Assembly (NCBI GenBank): GCA_014898425.1
Contig: RCSZ01000004.1
Span: forward strand, 1,116,001 to 1,180,000
Direction: 5' to 3'
Source of the DNA: Botryotinia globosa
Taxonomy: Eukaryota > Ascomycota > Leotiomycetes > Helotiales > Sclerotiniaceae
Length of the DNA stretch: 64,000 bases
A model generated the notes under the pieces. That model had not been told where the DNA came from. It was given only the letters and a program-made list of their open reading frames with translations, and searched no databases. The position numbers were made by a program, and so were the translations under genes. Positions 36,601 to 47,881 of the stretch are shown here, one piece after another (the stretch's first letter is position 1; each line of letters begins with the position of its first letter).

Positions 36601-38326
36601 TGTGATAAGTGTGGTGATACAGATAGATATTCTGTTTTCTACTCTGCATCCCTACTCGCTTTCATTTCTATTGAAATGAAGAAGATGCAAGTGCTAGGGG
36701 GTCCGAATCCGGGGAACGGGGAAGAGTGCGGGATGTAGAGGGGGTGTGGAAGCGCTTTTGGAGTTTATGGAAGGGACGCGTATGGATGTATCTCTCTCTC
36801 TGCATATCTACATGTGTGTGCGTATGCACGTCATCAAAGCCCGAACGGAACGCGGAGGTTTTGTTTATGTATGCGTAGGTGTATGTATGTAGGTTTGTGA
36901 TATACATACGCGAGTTTTGGACGGGATAGCAAATGGGAATTGAAAGAGATTCCGGCTTGATGGCTTCATGAGGAGGTAGATATTTACAAACTTAACACGT
37001 CTGGAATATGTTTCCATTCATCTTCTGATTGGGAGATCTCATTTGGAATGTGTCTAGAAAGTGCTCAATACGTGAATACTCCCCACCCTATCCCTTCCCC
37101 ATTCTACTCGTACTAAATCACATATTCACACATTCACAAAAGCACTGAACACATCCCCCCTCGCATCTTCCCTTCATCCAAGCTCTCTCTACCAACCTAG
37201 TATCCCAAGGAAATTCAACCCAGTCTACATGCACTCAGATATCAACGGGACGCTGCCTACATCTCCCAGATAGATAGATACTTAATACTCGACACACCAT
37301 TTGCAGTTCCGCGTCATCTAGCGAATTCCAAGACGGGTGAGTGCGGTTATTTTTGAAAAGGGGCATTATATGTAGTGTGTATAATGGAGCTGAGTGGGTT
37401 GGGTGGTGCTCGTTGATGTGTGTGTTGGTGGGAAGAATCTAAGTATGATTTATAGGTAATAAAATCAAATGGATGATAATTAGCTATAAGTTAATAAGTC
37501 ACAAATAGAGATATAGAAACTACACTAGAAACCACACTTAACTTCTGAATTAGATAATATTTCAATATATTTCATCTCTTTTCCTACATACTCCATCCGC
37601 TTCTTTTCTCCAGATATAGATAGAGATATATAGATATCCAAACTCCCCTCATTGGATTTCTTTTCGATCTTTGAATTTATCTCTCCATATCTCCATAGGT
37701 ATCTACATATCCATCCGCATATCCCACATCCCACACATCCCACATCCCACACATCCCACATCCAAAGAAAATAACCTCGCTACCGTCTTCATCCATTTAT
37801 AAATAATAATATACACATACATGCTAGCCCTCTTCCATCCGATCATGTAATCTTCCATATCCATCTATTCATTTATCCAGATATGTATACACACATATAT
37901 ACCCTACCCATCGTATCGATCCTGCATCTTCTCGATAATGCATGTACGTCGATTGTAAGATTACGTTCTACAATATCCAATACAGAATGTAAGATTACAA
38001 TCCCTTCCCATTCTTCTACTCTAATTCTCGCTTCCATTTGTCTCTTTGCTGCTGTGTCCTATAATAACTACTTAGGTATGGAGCATTAAATCTCGAATCT
38101 CGAATCTCGAATCTCACCTCTCCCTCTCCCTCTTCCACCCATCAATCCTCCCAATCCAAGATTCAATCACAGATACACAATACCTATATGCCTATATGCC
38201 TATCTACATATATACAAATATCCCAGTATACACAATCTAAAATATACATACAACCTATGCACATATCTGAAGACCCATCCATCCACCTCACACCAACTAT
38301 AAGCATAAGTATAAGCATAAGTATCA

Positions 38327-38368
38327 CATCACACATTCCACATCACACATTCCACATCACACATTCCA
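38327..38368. repeat. 14-nt tandem repeat, three perfect copies
   Basis: Unit CATCACACATTCCA, three perfect head-to-tail copies. A related degenerate CATCATATCA tract follows. Confidence 0.9.
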
Positions 38369-39236
38369 CCCATCTCATCTCATCATATCATATCATATCA
38401 CATCATTTATGGAGTACCTATAAAATGTAAACGCGGATGCGTATGTGAAAGCGGATGTATATTCGGATCCGAAGATTCTCTTTAGGGTTTGTATCCATTC
38501 CATCCATCCATTCCATTCCTCACATAATTCCAGATGGCGAATATAGGTAGGTACTTGTAAGTAGGTAGTTAACCAAGTAGATAGTAAGTCTTACCTATCT
38601 ATTGGAAATGGAAACCAATTTCCAAACTAAGCCATTCCAAAAACCTGATAGCTATCTTTGTCTGCGCCCCAAATACACAGATGCGAAGCGTCAAAAAACA
38701 TATTAGTTCAAAATCTCTCCATCCCATCCCATTCCATCTCCGTCTCTATCCCTTCCTTCTTCTTCTTCTCCTCCTCCTCCTCCTCCACCTTGATGCATTG
38801 CTTTACCCCTCTTCTCAATTCTCTTTCCACACGATATACTCGAGTACAGCTGGATGCATGCACCCACAATCTCCAGAACAAAACTATGCATCGGAGATAA
38901 ACACGATATTGAATTCCACAAGCAATCCCAATAAGAACTTCCAAAAGCCAATTTCCAAAATTGATATAAATGAAATCTTCCTACAATACATCCAGTGCCC
39001 CTAATAAATATGCATTTTGTATGCTCATCTTTTTTTCTTATTCCATTCTGCCTAGTCCTCTTGCACCAAATTTGTAGACATCCACAACGCCCCATCCATG
39101 TAGTGTCAGTCCCGTTAAAATTTCACGCTCGTAACTCCAACAATGCCCTATAACATTCAAGCTTCAAGATATCCCTATAACCAAGCCGACTCCTCAACAG
39201 AAAAGATATATATGTAACAAAAGAACCCCCAAATGA

Positions 39237-40879
39237 TCAAAGATGTCTCCACCCACTCTGATACAAAACCTGCATCTCATTAATCAAACACTCCAATCCT
39301 AATTCTTCCCTCAATTCCTCTCCTTCCCCCTCCTTCATCCACTTTTGCACTCTCCTCCCCACCCGTCCCCTCTCTACCCATCCACTCCCCCATTCCCTCA
39401 CCCACCCCATCCTAGCCCCCCAAACCCCCATCACTGCCTCCCATCTCCCAGGCCACCCCCCCTTCCCATTAACCATCTCATAAACCTCCTTCTTATAGCC
39501 CACCCTCACATTCGGATTCACATAAATCCCCTTCTTTTCCCTCAACGGATTATCCACATGAATGAGACAACATTCGCTACCCTCTACATGTTTTTCCGCA
39601 AGAGAATCAGGGACACCTCTGAATTTAAGACCCTTGAATTCTTTCTGTGGATTCGAGGAAATGAAAGAGGAAGGATACCAAGGTGTCCCATCGAAAATAA
39701 CCATTCCGTTCCAACAACTCTTAACAGGTACGGGATCATTTCTTTTCAATGCATTTAGAGATTGTGAGACGTAGAAGTAGGGCCAGGAGAGTGATGAAGT
39801 TTTTCGACCAGAGAAGTCGCGAAGGGCAAAGGTATCATAGTATTGGGAAGGCAGGGAGAAATCTAGGGAGCAGGCGGCTGCATAGAAGTTGTTGTTGGTG
39901 GCGAGTAGAGTTGTTACATCGGTTGTCTGTTTCGGAGTTAGCTAGACGCTTGGTTGTAGGGATAGAAACAGTGAATGGATTGAATATAGTGAAGATAGAG
40001 ATAGAGACACGAGAAGATTACGACGTTTAAAATGAATCACAAACGAAGAGGAAAGAGAAGAAGAAACACGTGACAACATACCGTAAATACCACATCGTTA
40101 ATCCACAAAATCTTATCAAATTTCCTTCCCCTCCCTTCATCCCATACCCTCAAGAGAGGCTCCATAGCTCTATTCCTCAATCTCGCTAAATAAGGGATTC
40201 GTCTCATTTCCCACCCACTTTCACTTTCTTTCCTCCCCGTATACAACCATCCAGTTCTATCCTGCCCCTCCTCTGGCACATGCTTTAATTCTTCAAGCTG
40301 AGCCAGACGATCCATACCCAATTCAATTGTCCTTTCCACCCCCGCTTCCCCTAACATCCCATCCAAATCTATCAACGCCGCTTTCGTTCCATCCCACGAA
40401 CCCGATTCAATAATCGAGACATACACATTCTGGGGACCCAGATGGTGAACCAGGGATACAAGAGCCGGAGACCAATTTTCCCTGAGCATTATTTCAGATT
40501 TACGAAATATGGCAGCTATGAAAATTGTTTCATTATTAGGATTTCCCATTTGTGGTTTAAATCCCTGAAAAGCCTGTCTACTCCCAACATCACTAAATAA
40601 TAATGATTCTCGATTCCCCTCCCCTCCAACCCTTTTCGCCGATGAAGAATCCTGAAGTAGTGATGAGGGGGCTTCATGTTGATTTGACGTCAAATCCGAT
40701 GGATTAATGGCCGAAAATGGAGGCGTGATGGTACGTATTGGATTTGGAATTTGGATGATGGTCCAATAAGCATCGAAAAGGAAAATAACCACAAGAGCGA
40801 GAATCAGGTTCGGAAGACGTGAGTGGGGATGAAGAGGGGATCGTGGGGCACGAAGGTAACGTTTTGGAAGGAATGTCAT
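39237..40879 (-). CDS. CMT1/CAP59-type alpha-1,3-mannosyltransferase (GT69-like)
   Basis: 495 aa from exons 40879-40082 and 39926-39237; intron 155 nt with a CTAAC branch point. It is a type II membrane protein: a short basic cytosolic tail, one signal-anchor helix at about 22-43 (LPNLILALVVIFLFDAYWTI), then a lumenal catalytic domain. Family motifs seen are LVHHLGPQNVYVSI, WDGTK, ARLRNRAMEPL, KILWINDVVFT (probable Asp-containing nucleotide-sugar/metal site), YDTFALRD, CWNGMVIFDG and ECCLIHVDN. The related cryptococcal enzymes act in Golgi mannan/capsule synthesis; in this fungus a role in cell-wall or glycoconjugate mannosylation is likely. The C-terminal about 80 residues are unusually rich in Gly, Trp, Arg and Glu because the coding strand is almost only purine there. 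Confidence 0.87.
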
Positions 40880-42153
40880 GGTTTAATTTTGAATGTTGAT
40901 GCCGGTCTGGTCCTGCCAGGAAGGATGTGTGTGGTCCAGTCGGGGGTTGTCTTATGACCGTGATGAGGGATTATGAACGGGCCGAAATGGCTAGGTATGG
41001 TAAACCTAGCTCCAAGCTACCTAGTAGCAGTGCAACATAGAACGTGCTCGGGGAACCGTCAAGCTTACAACAAGAGGAGTAAATAGTGATCCTGGTATAT
41101 AGGTAGTATCGGGCGTCCTTTTCGGAGATATGATACAGAGGGGAAGGTGGTGGCTAGGCGTTTGAATCCGGGGTCCAGATTCGAGCCCGCCTCGACAATT
41201 CTATCCTGTAGGGAATATGTGGAGGGGCGGAGCTTATGAACTTATGAGCTTGCGAATTTGTACTTCGTGAAGAAAGCCAAATCCTTTATTCATTTGAAGC
41301 TTGGGAGACGTGAAGGAAAGTTAATGCATGATTTTCTGGCTTTTGTTCTGTGAATAACAGTTGATTGGTTTCTAATTTCCGTTTTCAGCAAAACTTCGTC
41401 ATGTGACGATGACTAGGTATGTGACCTACAGTACCAGTACCAAGAGATCTTGTTTGGCGCGTAAAGATTATTATTTATCCAACGCATGAGCTTGAGAATC
41501 CGTATGTCAAAGGATTCAACTATATTTCCACAAGTAGCATCCTGTATATACATCCCCAACTGCACTCATACAGTAACAAAAGGAAAAAAGCGAAGAGAGG
41601 AAGAGGACAAAAAGGCGCAGTGCCGTTGGAATATCGCATTGATAGGAGTAAGAACCCTATGTATGTAAGCTCGTTAGTGTTCGGCCCGACCGAGCTTAAC
41701 TTTATTCGGCGATTGATCTGAGACATGGTATCACCTGCAGCGCACTCCTTCTGCTTATTACTCCGTACTTTAACTAGGTACCTAGGTAGGTAGCTAGCTA
41801 TTCAACCATCTGGGGATCCCCAGATCTTCAACTTTTATATCTTCGGTCTGACGACATACAAATAAAGTATTTCGATTGAATGTCTAAGTAGTCAATCAGT
41901 TTGTTGAAGTTCATGCAATAAGTCATGCTGCCTAGTGGTAAGCAGGTCATCTTCTTCACAGTCGTGATAATGAATGTTTTTATTTGTACTTCTCATTGAA
42001 TCATCTTATATCACGATGCAATGACGCTAGTATGGTGTTAAAAAAAGTATATCATAATGTTTATACACTCTATCTATCTACTGGGTATTTGTCCATCTAT
42101 TTATCTATCCATCCGTCGATGCGTTTAAAAAAACATGTCTATATATATATAGA
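40880..42153. other. Intergenic
   Basis: Divergent side of the mannosyltransferase and 3' flank of the Old Yellow Enzyme gene. Only short chance ORFs; nothing else supported. Confidence 0.5.
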
Positions 42154-43275
42154 TTATGCTGAAGATTCAATGGCCTTTTGTTGCGCCTCAAACTCCTTAC
42201 TGAAAGGATAACTGGTATATCCCTCAGCCTGCTTCTTGTTGTAAAAGAAATTTCTATCATATGGAGTGAACTCAATTCCCTCCTTAACTCTGAATGGAAG
42301 ATCTGGGTTGGTGATGAAGTATCGTCCGAATGCAATCACGACATCCTTTCCTTTGTATTGTTCATCAACAGCCTCCTTTGCAGATTCGGGCTTGAAACCT
42401 CCAGCGAGGAGAACTGGGCTGGTGCCATTCCAGATATCGATCAAGAAGTCAACCTTCTCGGTTGCTTCGACATTTGCATCACCGGTGATTCTTGATTCGA
42501 CAACGTGTAGGTATGCAAGACTCAATTTCTTGAGCTCTTGGACGATATAAGTGAATTGTGGAACAGGATCTGCCATCTTCATTCCTTGGAATGGAGAAAA
42601 TGGACTCAATCTGAAACTAGTCTTCTCAGCACCAACAGCTGCAACGACAGCCTTGGCAACCTCAAGACCAAAACGTGCGCGGTTCTCAACACTTCCTCCC
42701 CATGAGTCGGTACGCTTGTTTGCTGTATCTTGGAAGAATTGATCGATCAAATAACCATTTGCTCCGTGGACCTCGACACCGTCGAATCCAGCTTCAATTG
42801 CGTTCTTGGCAGCTTGTGCGTATAATCCAATATATTCCTTAATCTCGGCCTCAGTTAAGGGTTCTGGCTTGCCACCTCCCTCAAAGGCAATATCGCTCGA
42901 AGACTTCAGTTTGTAACCACCTTCTTCTTGTAAGTTTGATGGATCTGCAGCTCTTCCTAAAGCCCACATTTGCAACCAGATGTATGATTTCTTTGCGTGT
43001 ACGGCATCGGTGACCTTTTTCCATCCGGCAATTTGTTCTTTACTCCAGATACCAGGGGGGTTGGCATAACCGGCAGCTTGAGGAGCAATGAAGGTAGCTT
43101 CAGAGACAAGGAGTGTGCCGGGAACAGAAGCACGTTGGGCGTAGTATTCGACAACCATTGGAAGGGGTACGTGGTTATCATCGGCACGGAATCGAGTGAG
43201 AGGTGCCATGGCAATTCGATGTTGGAGCTCGCAAGTTCCGACTTTGAGAGGGGTGAAAAGGGTTGATGAAGACAT
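42154..43275 (-). CDS. Old Yellow Enzyme-type NAD(P)H:flavin oxidoreductase
   Basis: Intronless, 373 aa, full length for the family. FMN-dependent TIM barrel that reduces activated C=C bonds of enones. The substrate-anion-binding pair is His170 and Asn173 in VEVHGANGYLIDQF, with Tyr175 as the probable proton donor. An N-terminal MAPLTRFRA strand, the RFGLEVAKAVV helix, a typical phosphate-binding LLAGG and the GRYFITNPDLPFRV region are all present, so the enzyme looks active. No targeting signal is visible; it is presumably cytosolic. Substrate unknown; detoxification or secondary metabolism are both common. A GAAAT microsatellite lies about 100 bp upstream, in the 5' UTR or promoter. Confidence 0.95.
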   Translation of the reverse strand: MSSSTLFTPLKVGTCELQHRIAMAPLTRFRADDNHVPLPMVVEYYAQRASVPGTLLVSEATFIAPQAAGYANPPGIWSKEQIAGWKKVTDAVHAKKSYIWLQMWALGRAADPSNLQEEGGYKLKSSSDIAFEGGGKPEPLTEAEIKEYIGLYAQAAKNAIEAGFDGVEVHGANGYLIDQFFQDTANKRTDSWGGSVENRARFGLEVAKAVVAAVGAEKTSFRLSPFSPFQGMKMADPVPQFTYIVQELKKLSLAYLHVVESRITGDANVEATEKVDFLIDIWNGTSPVLLAGGFKPESAKEAVDEQYKGKDVVIAFGRYFITNPDLPFRVKEGIEFTPYDRNFFYNKKQAEGYTSYPFSKEFEAQQKAIESSA

Positions 43276-43373
43276 GATTGTGTCGTATTATCGAATAATT
43301 GGTGTATGTGCGAGTATGTAATTGAAGTTGTAGGTTTGATTGCTTGTCTATTTGTATGCTTGTCTGAATCAAA

Positions 43374-43405
43374 ATGAAATGAAATGAAATGAAATGAGAT
43401 GAAAG
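43374..43405. repeat. (GAAAT)n pentanucleotide repeat
   Basis: About six units, the last imperfect, directly upstream of the Old Yellow Enzyme start codon. Confidence 0.9.
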
Positions 43406-43798
43406 CAAGAAGAAGCCACCTGCCTACCTTTATACCTTCAATTGACGTGTGGGAATATCGCGCAGTTGCGCATGAAGAGGAAAAAAACCAAGCAAGTTGA
43501 TTGTTCAGCAAGATGGTCCTAGCAATCATGTCATTCCACTACTGATGCTTACCATACCAGATAACCCATACCAGATAACCCATACTTCGTAGCAATTTGT
43601 ATGGAACATCTTGGTTTGGCGTATCATGTATCCAAGATATCTCCGAGGGTAGTGGGGGATTGTTCGGGGAAATGATATTTTGATAATTAGTGGCTAAGTT
43701 TCTGATCTGGCAGGAAGAGACAGTTTCTGCGGAGATCTGAAGCTTTCCGTACAGATGGATAAGACCTTTTGCCCATGTTGCGGTAGGGTAGCGAAGAT

Positions 43799-43910
43799 CC
43801 ATCATCCATCCATCCATCATCCATCATCCATCATCCATCCATCCATCATCCATCCATCATCCATCCATCCATCCATCCATCCATCCATCCATCCATCCAT
43901 CCATCCATCA
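43799..43910. repeat. (CATC)n microsatellite, about 110 bp
   Basis: Long CATC tract, interrupted in its first half by ATC trimers and perfect in its second half (about twelve units). It is the longest simple repeat in the window. No gene is adjacent within 500 bp. The rest of 43276-44690 is A/T-rich intergenic sequence with no supportable gene. Confidence 0.95.
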
Positions 43911-44690
43911 CAGCTTATAAATCAAAAAAACTTCCATGACGTTTTGTGAAGGCAACACGTGGGCAATGGGCAATTGATTCTCAAGTGCCGACATCCGACT
44001 AGGGTGTTGGATTATGTAAGCCATGGAAGATGAAAACTGGGCAGGCGAGTATGTAGTAGATAGAGTACTGTAGAAGTTATTAATATGTAGTTAATATTTG
44101 AAATTGAAAAGGTATATATAGGTAATAATAATACAATATATATCTATCTACCTTTCTATCTAATTCTATCTAACTACTACCTAATTAATTGCCTATGAAA
44201 AATACTAGGTAAGATATATCAAAGTAAGAAAGCAAAAAGACATTCCATTCCCCAATATCAAACAATTTCTTGCGTTGTAAAAGTGCCAAGATTTTTGAGG
44301 AAAAGAAGTGGATTTCCTATCTACTCCAAAACCGTGCATACGTAGTACGTACGTACTAGGTAACTAATAACGGGCTATCAAGGTTCTTTGATTTTGACTC
44401 GCTCTTCTCTCTACTTTATCAAATTACTACTGGTTCTCGAACTTTCCAAACGAATAAGATGATGTTTGTTTGAAAGAGGAGGGAGGGTCAATTAAAAGGA
44501 CTTTAAAAGTAATAAACAACACACCTACTCTACTACCTACTACCCCATTCGTAAAAAGAGCGACCGACCCCTCTTCCCCCGCTACATGAGTCTCCAAAAC
44601 AAACTTGCTCACCAAAACGAAAAACATCAACAACTTCATTTTTGGAGATAAAAGAGTGTAGAAAAGTACAAAAGAGTACAAAAAGATTTT

Positions 44691-44795
44691 GGAGCGGCAG
44701 GGAGTCGAACCCTGGACTTCATCGATACTGGTCAAATTCTCTAATGAGATGTGTGACAATGCAAACGAGGCACTCTACCACTGAGTTACAGCCCC
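44691..44795 (-). tRNA. tRNA-Ala (anticodon UGC) with 34-nt intron
   Basis: On the minus strand GGGGCTG opens the acceptor stem, with a D arm ACTC/GAGT and an anticodon loop TTTGCA. The break comes after position 37, at the canonical intron site. The intron is 44759-44726 (34 nt). A T arm CAGGG-TTCGACT-CCCTG and a 3' acceptor strand CCGCTCC follow. The anticodon at 34-36 is TGC (Ala). Two mismatches appear: T6 opposite C67 in the acceptor stem and C28 opposite T42 in the anticodon stem. These do not rule out a functional gene but lower certainty. A T-rich run after the 3' end on the minus strand fits a Pol III terminator. Confidence 0.82.
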
Positions 44796-45139
44796 TGGTA
44801 GTTGTTATGACTGAGGAGCGCTATCTGAAAATATATTACTAACACAATGTAAAGGAGATATGTAGCAGATAAAGAGAAAATGTAATGAGATAAGTATACC
44901 GGTACATACACATTCCAATCAAAACAGAATATAGTAACGAAAATATCTCAAACCACCAAATAATCAATATAAAATCAACAAACAATGATTCTCAAGATGT
45001 TCGAACATCTTCAAGCTCCTTGATATCAGAGCTATTCACTGACACAGACAGAAGTATAACTATTCAAAACCTTACAGCGAATCGGTTTTGAGAGTCAAAA
45101 CCATTCCCATCAAGAAGAGTTATAATAGATGACTTATTA
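44796..45139. other. Intergenic between tRNA gene and TIR element
   Basis: Short spacer. A short imperfect inverted repeat near 44992-45012 (CTCAAGATG...CATCTTCAAG) is visible; nothing else. Confidence 0.4.
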
Positions 45140-45184
45140 ACCGATATCCCTACATCTTGCACAACCCTGTATCTTGCACACTTT
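45140..45184 (+). repeat. Left terminal inverted repeat
   Basis: First 24 bases match the right repeat perfectly, then one mismatch, then 16 more matches. It contains the duplicated ATCTTGCACA motif. Confidence 0.9.
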
Positions 45185-46544
45185 TATTTCTTTTAAAAAT
45201 AACATTTCAAAAATAATATATAATCAACCAATCATTATATTTAATTGAAAATTATAATATAAATATTATAATATTATTTCTTTTATATAAGAAAATAAAA
45301 TTATAATTATAATTATTAATGAAATAGAAATTCTGATATTGAGTTTATTGAGATAAGAATATTATATATTAATTTATTTAATAATAAAAATAATAAAAGT
45401 TTGTTTTTAGAATGTTTTTATATAAATTTGAAAATATTTTAATATAAAGAATCAAAAAAAGTTATATTTAATATTAAAAACTCGAAATTATATTAATATA
45501 TATTAAGATTTCTAATAATTAGTTTTGTTTTTAATAAGAATCTTTAATAAATTAAATATTTATAATATTTTAAAAAGAAATTAATTATGATATATTATTT
45601 CTATATTAATATTAATATTGAAATAATAAAAAACTATATTTTATTATATATTTATATATATAATTAATTATTAAAAAATATCAATATTTAAATATTAGAA
45701 TTATATAATTAATAATAAAGAATTTTTATTGAAATATATTTTGAAAAGAAATTTTGAGTATAATTTCAATTTTGAAATCAATAAATAATAATTAATATTA
45801 TAAAATTAAATTTAAATTGAATTTAAATTTCAAAATCCTTAGAAATATTATATAATTTGAAGACTTTTTGATAAATAAAATTCTTTTAAAAAAGAAAATA
45901 TAATATTTTTGATTAAAAAAAAAATATATAATAAATTTCTTAATTAAAATATTAAAATGATTTATTTTAATTATTATTATTTTCTTTTATATATTTTTTT
46001 TATAATATAATTATTAAAGTTTCTAAATAATATTTTATTTTGATATTATTTATTATTATTATATTATATATTTTCTAATATATAAAAATATAGCTTTATA
46101 AATTAAATTTAAATATCTCATTTTTAAAAAAAATTTATAAATAAATATATTATAATACTTTATAAATAAATATATTATAATACTTTAAAAACAATTATTT
46201 TTAAACCATTTTTTTTCTTCTTAAAATTATATAAAATTTAAAGTTTCATATAAAACTTGATTATTTATATTTTTTGGAATTTTAAATTTTCAATTAATAA
46301 TAATAATAAAAAAGAATATAAAAAACTATTTTTTAATTATATAATTTATTTTAATATATGGTTTTTATTATATTATTAATATCTTAGAATAATATTATTG
46401 AAAATCAATTAATATTTAGTTCAATATTTCAAATCTTTTAAATTTTTAATATTTTTTTTGAATAAATATAAAGTTTTATTAACTTAATTTTGAAATTATT
46501 ATAATGATATTTGAATTTAAAATTGATTTTTGATTTAATAAGTT

Positions 46545-46589
46545 AAAATGTGCAAGATACAGGGATGTGCAAGATGTAGGGATATCGGT
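46545..46589 (-). repeat. Right terminal inverted repeat
   Basis: Reverse complement of the left repeat with two or three differences; ends CGGT before the TA duplication. Confidence 0.9.
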
Positions 46590-47881
46590 TATAATCAAAT
46601 CACCATATTTCCCCTTTCTGTTAATATCCTCCCCTCCCTTCCCTCCTCTCAATACAGCGGACACGGTACGATTAATAATCACAATAACAGGAATCATGAT
46701 TACTCATCCACATATTCTGATCGTATATCGAAACCAGAAGGTGTGTACAGTATCTCGATTCTCCTGCACTGCAGAAAATGGGTGGGTAAAGTCATATCCC
46801 CAGGTTCTCTATGGATTTTCAAGGAGGGGAGAGAAATGCATACTGTACTGTAATTACTTCGTATACGAGTGATTTGAAAGTTTAAATTCATCGAGACTCG
46901 TCACTCGAGAGACTTTTCTACTGAATTCCTGCGTCTTTTTCGGCTTGCGGGAACATGTCTCTTTCCGGAATCCGATGTATAAGAAGAGGTCTTGTGATTG
47001 GTGAAGAGTGTTCATAAGCCTTTAGAGTTTGAGAGAGAGGTAGGGTGTATGTCATATGTCCCCATTTTCACCAAGAAATTAACTTTCGCTTGGTCGACAA
47101 TTACAAAACTCCCCAGAATTGGTCCTTTGGAACTTGAAGAAGCTTGTGTTATGTGTCAGTAGAGTACAACACATCTGTTTAACAAGTGGCACTTTCTGGC
47201 TATAACAGGAAGCGAACAACTGAGTTTCCAGCACTTGTCAGCTCGGGCTATCAAGTAGATAGGTATACCAATTGACATTTTAATTATTATCTCTTCAAAA
47301 AGAAATCCAAGGTCAATAATGAAGACATCTCTAGGAAGAAAACTGATGTCTTTTATCTCTCATCAACCATGGGATTGCGGCGTGGGCAATCCTACTAGGG
47401 TGTGTTATGTAGAACATAATGCGAAACTGACGTCGAGAAACTTAATCGGTGATATGAGTACGAGAAAGGATTGGATTAGAAGGAACCATCCATCACGCGA
47501 ATGAACTCTCTCATTCACTCATTCGCACCATGAAAGTTTTGTTGCATATCTAGTGACCAGGGGGGTGGGTACAGATGTCAACTTTTGTCACATATTTTCA
47601 CACCCCCGGGTACAAATGACAATTTTTGTCATCAAATATTCTCATGCTTTGAATTTAGGAACTGGCCCTGAGGTATTTTAATGAAAAGATGTCTTGAACT
47701 CTGCCTTGCGGATATCTAATTTATGCTAAATATATATGCTTCAAGCACACCATGCTAGAACAAACCCCTCTAACCACCCTAATGTCCTTTTAAACTCCCC
47801 GGATCAGAATATTGCCTCGATTCAAAACTTTGCCAACCCTTGGTGCTACCTCTACTATCCTTGATTCTGAGAGACATTACC
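46590..47881. other. Intergenic
   Basis: No gene supported. It contains the short direct repeat listed separately and the 3' flank of the Abp2-like gene. Confidence 0.5.
47567..47632. repeat. Imperfect 25-nt direct repeat with internal dyad
   Basis: Copies 47567-47591 and 47608-47632 agree at 21 of 25 positions. Each holds a near-palindromic TGACAATTTTTGTCA-like core, so each copy could form a hairpin or bind a dimeric protein. It lies about 250 bp downstream of the Abp2-like gene. Confidence 0.7.

Larger units (their letters stand above)
28933..39236. other. 10.3 kb region without a supportable gene; microsatellite-rich
   Basis: Apart from the bHLH promoter/5' UTR at the left and the mannosyltransferase 3' flank at the right, no long ORF, splice-linked exon chain or RNA gene is convincing. 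The sequence is full of short tandem repeats and strand-skewed tracts: purine-rich on plus around 30.0-30.6 kb, pyrimidine-rich around 37.1-39.1 kb. Two short minus-strand stretches look slightly protein-like (33881-33714, ending at a GTAAGC donor, and 34625-34437, acid-rich end), but neither has a start or partner exon. It could hold long non-coding transcripts, long UTRs or decayed genes. Confidence 0.5.
45140..46589. mobile_element. 1450-bp TIR DNA transposon, Tc1/mariner-type, A/T-converted
   Basis: Inverted terminal repeats of about 45 bp (45140-45184 and 46545-46589) are identical except for two or three positions. Both start ACCGATATCCC and are flanked by TA (45138-45139 and 46590-46591). 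Each TIR contains two copies of ATCTTGCACA about 16 bp apart, like the paired transposase-binding sites of this superfamily. The interior is extremely A/T-rich with stops in every frame and no transposase fragment, which is the expected end state of RIP. Size and TIR length recall Fot1/pogo-type fungal elements, but without a protein the family cannot be fixed. Confidence 0.85.

Noticed and set aside
39345..39758. 137-codon Pro/His-rich plus-strand ORF
   Set aside because: Antisense of the purine-rich mannosyltransferase exon; composition is that of a pyrimidine tract.
41150..41215. tRNA-like sequence (GATTCGAG context)
   Set aside because: No acceptor, D or anticodon stems could be built around it.
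43799..43910. CRISPR-like array
   Set aside because: Plain CATC microsatellite without unique spacers, in a eukaryotic genome.
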